From positions 1-19,502 of the forward strand of contig DQCR01000066.1 of assembly GCA_003533785.1 (NCBI GenBank): a stretch of 19,502 bases of DNA, written 5' to 3'. How positions within the stretch are numbered: the stretch's first letter is position 1; the number at the start of each line of letters is the position of its first letter. A program made the translations under genes and the position numbers. This DNA is from Flavobacteriaceae bacterium (GTDB lineage Bacteria > Bacteroidota > Bacteroidia > Flavobacteriales > Flavobacteriaceae). Below, piece by piece: positions 16,122 to 19,502 of this stretch. A model generated the notes under the pieces. That model did no database searches. It was not told the DNA's origin and saw only the letters and a program-made list of their open reading frames with translations.

Positions 16122-16913
16122 ATGGAATCACAATTGACTATCGCTTTGATGCAATCAGACTGTATCTGGGAGAATTCACTGGAAAACCAAATACGGCTTC
16201 AAACTCTTTTGGGAACTGTTCCTGCGCAATCGGATGTAGTTTTACTACCCGAGATGTTTAATACGGGTTTTAGTATGAACCCCCAAAAGGTGGCAGAGCC
16301 GATGGGGGGTTCTACAGTCCGATGGATGCGAGACTGGGCGTTTCAAAATAAAAAGGTATTGGCTGGGAGTTTGGCCATCGAAGAGGACGGCTTGTTTTAT
16401 AATCGATTTCTTTGGATAGATCCAGAGGGGAATTGCCACACGTATGACAAAAGACATGGATTTTCTTTAGCGGGAGAAGACAAGGCATACACAGCAGGTA
16501 CTGCTTTTGCTGTTTTTGAATATCGCGGTTGGCGGATATGTCCACGTATCTGTTATGACCTTCGTTTTCCATTGTGGGCTAGGAATACGAAAGCCTATGA
16601 CCTTTTGTTATTTGTTGCCAATTGGCCACGGCCTCGCATTCACGCGTGGGACACGTTGTTGCAAGCACGTGCTATTGAAAATATGAGTTATTGCATTGGT
16701 GTGAATCGTGTGGGTGTTGATCCCAATGGGAACGATTATCCAGGGCATTCGGCAGCCTATGACGCCCTTGGCACCCAATTGACCGAAGAGTTAAATGGAA
16801 AAGAGGGAATTGCTGTTGTCACCCTTAATCGAGAGCCCCTTCACTCCCTTCGGGAACAGCTGGATTTTTTAGCCGATCGCGACGAATTTGTATGGGATCA
16901 AAAACTTGGTTAA
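16122..16913 (+). CDS. omega-amidase, nitrilase superfamily (YafV-like)
   Basis: Omega-amidases hydrolyse alpha-ketoglutaramate or alpha-ketosuccinamate to the keto acid plus ammonia, clearing by-products of glutamine transamination and of methionine salvage. With the ATG at 16122 the protein has 263 residues and the nitrilase triad Glu44 (LLPEMF), Lys110 (YDKRHGF) and Cys144 (RICYDLRFP). YDKRH, CYDLRFPLWARN, VANWPRPRIHAWDTLLQARAIEN and the C-terminal LREQLDFLADRDEF all fit the YafV branch. The reading frame is open from 16002, inside the divergent HAD gene, but those 40 residues (MMVVHVVYQG...) are antisense HAD and not family-like, so I reject that start. Its last 89 bases overlap the convergent lipoprotein gene. 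Confidence 0.92.
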   Translation: MESQLTIALMQSDCIWENSLENQIRLQTLLGTVPAQSDVVLLPEMFNTGFSMNPQKVAEPMGGSTVRWMRDWAFQNKKVLAGSLAIEEDGLFYNRFLWIDPEGNCHTYDKRHGFSLAGEDKAYTAGTAFAVFEYRGWRICPRICYDLRFPLWARNTKAYDLLLFVANWPRPRIHAWDTLLQARAIENMSYCIGVNRVGVDPNGNDYPGHSAAYDALGTQLTEELNGKEGIAVVTLNREPLHSLREQLDFLADRDEFVWDQKLG

Positions 16914-18495
16914 CGTCCCAATTGGCCCGAAGATCAATTTCTTGGGTGAGATAGAAAACTTCTTCCGGTTGAATTTTATCCAAGTAGTTCCCTGTGTCCC
17001 ATTGGTTATTATCATTGCTATCGATAATGACTCGTATCATATACTGTCCTGGTTCGAGGTAGTCAAAACTATATCGATTGTTCTCCAATGGGTCGGTGAC
17101 TCTACGAATGACATTGTCTTCTGAATCGAGTAAATCGATCACTAAAGGAACCGCATCAAAGTTCTTAAATTGAACATTTAGGTTTCCATAATCTTCATAT
17201 TTATTTGTATTTAATTCAAAAGAAAGGCTGTCGTTTGTGGCACCAAAAAAATCAAAAAACGCATTGGGGAGTATTTCAAACTGATAGCGATCGTTGGGTT
17301 CTAATGGAATGGTGATCCGAATTTGGTCTTTGTTTGGATGCAAGATTAGTTTGGGTTTGAGATAGAGGGAATCCTGGTTGCGCACCCGAACCCTGGTATC
17401 ATCCACTTTCACAATGGGTAAATTGGAAGAAATTAGTACAGAGTCTTTGAGGAGCAACGTCTTAGACCCCGATCTTCTTAAAACAAGCGAATCTGGAATG
17501 GGTTGTGAATATTTAACCGTATGCATTCTTAGGCTGTCTTTGAAGGGATATTGAAACTGAATGGAGTCTTTAGGACCATTGACAAACCAATAATTCAAGC
17601 TGTCTGTTTCACGATTCCTAGTGATGAGGCTTTCAAATCCGTCGGGGACCTCGGATATCATTTCCATGGGCTGTTTATCATAATGCCCAAAATAGGGGAG
17701 CGTTATATGATGATCATTGATAAAAAAGGGCTTATCCCAAGAGAAATTTACCCGCTCATTAAAAATTCGTAAATCAACAATACTGTCACCGGGCAATTCG
17801 ATTCTCTTTCCGACAAAACCAATCTTATCAATGTTTTGGTCAAAGTAATAATTCGATGCATTGTCCAAGAGTGCGATCAATTCGTAAGTACCTGCCTTTA
17901 GGTTCTGAAATTGATATAGGGTAGAGTCTAGTGTGTTGGCAACATACAGCGGTTTTTGGGTATATATAGTAGAATCATTGAATGTGCTATCAACAGGGTA
18001 TAATTGTAAGGAAACATAGGGTGGGGTATCGGCCAAAAAAGCATCGGTCACTCTCCCTCGAAACCCTAAGGAGTCAATGATAGCCCCTGTAGAGAGGGTG
18101 TAGCTAAAATAGGATAAGATATTTCCCTCATTGTAATCTTGAATGCTTTCCCCAAAATTAAAAGTGTACGTGGTTTCCTCTTGAAGACTGTCTTTGAATA
18201 CCAAGCTTACTTTTTTAGATACACCCGTTTGGGGATAAGTGCTGTAGGAGCTTGATTCCATCGGAGGTGAGATAATCAACTGTTTAGTAATGTCTTTTAA
18301 GGTAACGTACTCATCAAAAATCAATTCAAATTTTTCTTTATCAAAAAAAACTGTGTTTTGTTTTGGTGAGGCATTGACAAGAACAGGAGGAATCGTATCA
18401 AAAGGGCCTCCTGTAGGAGCGCCCCTTTTGGCACACTGCGAGAGAAACAAGAGCGCCACCAAACCGAAAGCAAGGCGAAAAGAAATGAGTTTCAT
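16825..18495 (-). CDS. Ig-like-domain lipoprotein (Big_5 type), function unknown
   Basis: This 556-residue protein starts with a lipoprotein signal ending in LLFLSQC (Cys21), so it should be lipid-anchored in the envelope, then RGAPTGGPFDTIPPVLVNASP. The next about 100 residues (PKQNTVFFDKEKFELIFDEYVTLKDITKQLIISPP...TYTFNFGESIQDYNEGN) have the layout of the bacterial Ig-like Big_5 domain. Later parts are beta-rich, with a carboxypeptidase-regulatory-like stretch (LKAGTYELIALLDN, and LEPGQYMIRVIIDSNDNNQWDTGNYLDKIQPEEVFYL). I use the ATG at 18495; the frame extends three codons further to a TTG at 18504. It lies 27 bases after comF on the same strand, so probably shares its transcript. The C-terminal tail overlaps the convergent omega-amidase gene by 89 bases. 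Its role is unknown; cell-surface or gliding-related guesses are not supported by the sequence. Confidence 0.85.
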   Translation of the reverse strand: MKLISFRLAFGLVALLFLSQCAKRGAPTGGPFDTIPPVLVNASPKQNTVFFDKEKFELIFDEYVTLKDITKQLIISPPMESSSYSTYPQTGVSKKVSLVFKDSLQEETTYTFNFGESIQDYNEGNILSYFSYTLSTGAIIDSLGFRGRVTDAFLADTPPYVSLQLYPVDSTFNDSTIYTQKPLYVANTLDSTLYQFQNLKAGTYELIALLDNASNYYFDQNIDKIGFVGKRIELPGDSIVDLRIFNERVNFSWDKPFFINDHHITLPYFGHYDKQPMEMISEVPDGFESLITRNRETDSLNYWFVNGPKDSIQFQYPFKDSLRMHTVKYSQPIPDSLVLRRSGSKTLLLKDSVLISSNLPIVKVDDTRVRVRNQDSLYLKPKLILHPNKDQIRITIPLEPNDRYQFEILPNAFFDFFGATNDSLSFELNTNKYEDYGNLNVQFKNFDAVPLVIDLLDSEDNVIRRVTDPLENNRYSFDYLEPGQYMIRVIIDSNDNNQWDTGNYLDKIQPEEVFYLTQEIDLRANWDVNQVFDPIQIRRDRLKNPAVPEGSEGALD

Positions 18496-18522
18496 TGGAA
18501 ACAAAATAACAACATATTCCCT

Positions 18523-19221
18523 TTACATCCTACAACCTAGGGTCACGATACTCAATTTCGATCCAGGGGTTTCCAAAAGAGTATGGCCACAACTTTGTAA
18601 TGTTGCACCTGTGGTTATGATATCGTCAACCAATAACCAATGAGGCATACAAGGAACAGACGAACTATTCATTTCAAAGGCTTGATCCATTTCATGGAAT
18701 CGATCTTTGGTTGTGTTTAAAGAAAGTTGTCTTGTGTTTTTAATGCGCCGAATTACGGAAGGTGTATAGGGCATGGAAAGTGTTGCAGCCAACGCCCGAC
18801 AGAACAAATGAACTTGATTGTATCCACGCTGCCTTTGTCGCTTTGGGTGCAAGGGTAAAGAAACTAAGGCAGTACATTGCTCATAGGGTGTTTGCAGCAG
18901 TTTTTGTCCAGCAAGGATTCCAAGCCAATAGCCAATTTGCTGCTGTTTTTTAAACTTCAATTCATAAACCAAACGTTGGAGCAAACTGTCGGCTTCAAAG
19001 TAAAATATAGAACAGGCTTCTTCTAGGGGCGTCCATTGACTTAATTTTTCATAAATAGGATTATTGTGAACGTGTTCAAAGTGGGTGAATGGGAGTGTAG
19101 TTTGACAATGAAGGCAAGCAGGGGTTTCGTATGGGAGCAATTCGCTGCTGCAACCTGGGCAAAACCTTGGAAAAAAAAATGAAAGCAAAGAGCCCCACCA
19201 GTGCGTTAAGCTGTTTTTCAT
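18523..19221 (-). CDS. comF: ComF-family amidophosphoribosyltransferase-like protein
   Basis: ComF proteins are cytoplasmic and are linked to DNA uptake during natural transformation in several bacteria, probably acting with the transformation helicase. This 232-residue protein has the full family layout: an N-terminal Cys4 zinc finger (Cys21, Cys24, Cys36, Cys39 in FCPGC...CLHC), a central region with LVYELKFKKQQQIG, SLPLHPKRQRQRGYNQ and RRIKNTRQLSLNTTKDR, and a phosphoribosyltransferase-type PRPP motif LLVDDIITTGAT (196-207). The ATG at 19221 is divergent from glyS, with 54 bases between the two starts. The lipoprotein gene follows 27 bases downstream. No other competence gene is in the window. 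Confidence 0.93.
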   Translation of the reverse strand: MKNSLTHWWGSLLSFFFPRFCPGCSSELLPYETPACLHCQTTLPFTHFEHVHNNPIYEKLSQWTPLEEACSIFYFEADSLLQRLVYELKFKKQQQIGYWLGILAGQKLLQTPYEQCTALVSLPLHPKRQRQRGYNQVHLFCRALAATLSMPYTPSVIRRIKNTRQLSLNTTKDRFHEMDQAFEMNSSSVPCMPHWLLVDDIITTGATLQSCGHTLLETPGSKLSIVTLGCRM

Positions 19222-19238
19222 GGAAAAATCTTTGAGGT

Positions 19239-19271
19239 TTGTTCAAGATAGATAAAAAGCCCCTATTTTTG
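19239..19271 (+). promoter_or_regulatory. promoter of glyS with the -7 box almost touching the ATG
   Basis: TATTTTTG (19264-19271) matches TAnnTTTG exactly, and a TTG at 19239-19241 lies 22 bases upstream of it, one base more than usual. Only four bases separate the box from the glyS ATG at 19276, so transcription would begin at or just beside the start codon, giving a leaderless or near-leaderless mRNA. Confidence 0.5.
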
Positions 19272-19275
19272 CCGC

Positions 19276-19502
19276 ATGGCAACACAAAACGATTCTTTTA
19301 AAAAAGTGATCTCCCATGCCAAAGAGTATGGTTTTGTCTTTCCTTCCAGCGAGATATATGACGGTCTCAGTGCCGTATATGATTACGGACAAAATGGGGC
19401 AGCACTTAAAAATAATATCAAAAAGTATTGGTGGCAAGCAATGGTGCAATTGCACGATAACATTGTAGGAATTGATGCCGCTATTTTTATGCATCCAACC
19501 AC
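19276..19502 (+). CDS. glyS: glycyl-tRNA synthetase, N-terminal part (cut by the window edge)
   Basis: GlyRS charges tRNA-Gly with glycine. Only the first 75 codons are present: after MATQNDSFKKVISHAKEYGF comes VFPSSEIYDGLSAVYDYGQN, then LKNNIKKYWWQAMVQLHDNIVGIDAAIFMHPTT. This is the strongly conserved N-terminus of the alpha2-type (single-chain, eukaryote-like) class II GlyRS, including motif 1. The frame is open to the last base of the window. The ATG at 19276 matches the usual start of the family despite having almost no room for a leader. Confidence 0.93.
   Translation, partial: MATQNDSFKKVISHAKEYGFVFPSSEIYDGLSAVYDYGQNGAALKNNIKKYWWQAMVQLHDNIVGIDAAIFMHPT

Noticed and set aside
1..19502. 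CRISPR arrays, phage genes, toxin-antitoxin pairs, transposases, defence systems
   Set aside because: No regularly spaced repeats and no matching proteins were found in any region.

Overview
The window reads as an ordinary chromosomal segment of a Bacteroidota bacterium, most likely Flavobacteriia. The evidence is the family flavour of RseP, of the separate FeoA and FeoB, of the single-subunit five-helix SdhC and of the glycyl-tRNA synthetase, together with several good matches to the Bacteroidota sigma promoter (TTG, about 20 bases, TAnnTTTG) in front of genes. Most of it is housekeeping or conserved genes, packed tightly on both strands. No CRISPR array, insertion sequence, prophage or recognisable defence system was found.

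Layout. 1-59: the 5' part of a tRNA-Asn (minus strand). 117-575: a small secreted protein of unknown function. 645-1964: the intramembrane protease RseP. 2092-2772: a SCO1/SenC copper chaperone, divergent from rseP. 2833-5279: an iron(II) uptake operon, feoA, feoB and a 40-residue Cys-rich membrane peptide whose start overlaps the feoB stop. 5355-6287: a SRPBCC plus GyrI-like two-domain protein. 6284-7576: a PepP-type Xaa-Pro aminopeptidase, convergent with it and sharing stop-codon bases. 7638-10469: a large secreted Asp-box/VPS10-type beta-propeller protein. 10634-14059: the succinate dehydrogenase operon sdhCAB behind a textbook promoter.

14094-15379 is the least ordinary part. It is visibly AT-richer and holds an O-methyltransferase-like gene, a short orphan membrane protein with a HExxH motif, and between them a decayed fragment (about 14750-14820) that matches the coding sequence of the intact HAD phosphatase gene at 15426-16079. 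This points to a past duplication at the locus.

16122-19502: a YafV-type omega-amidase, divergent from the HAD gene; a convergent Ig-like-domain lipoprotein whose 3' end overlaps the amidase gene by 89 bases; comF upstream of the lipoprotein on the same strand; and the start of glycyl-tRNA synthetase, divergent from comF and probably transcribed with almost no leader.

Functionally the segment combines respiration (sdhCAB, SCO), ferrous iron uptake (feo), envelope stress proteolysis (RseP), peptide turnover (PepP, the propeller protein), metabolite repair (omega-amidase, HAD) and translation (tRNA-Asn, GlyRS). I see no convincing novel multi-gene system. The best leads are the HAD gene remnant, the orphan HExxH membrane protein beside it, and the near-leaderless glyS promoter.
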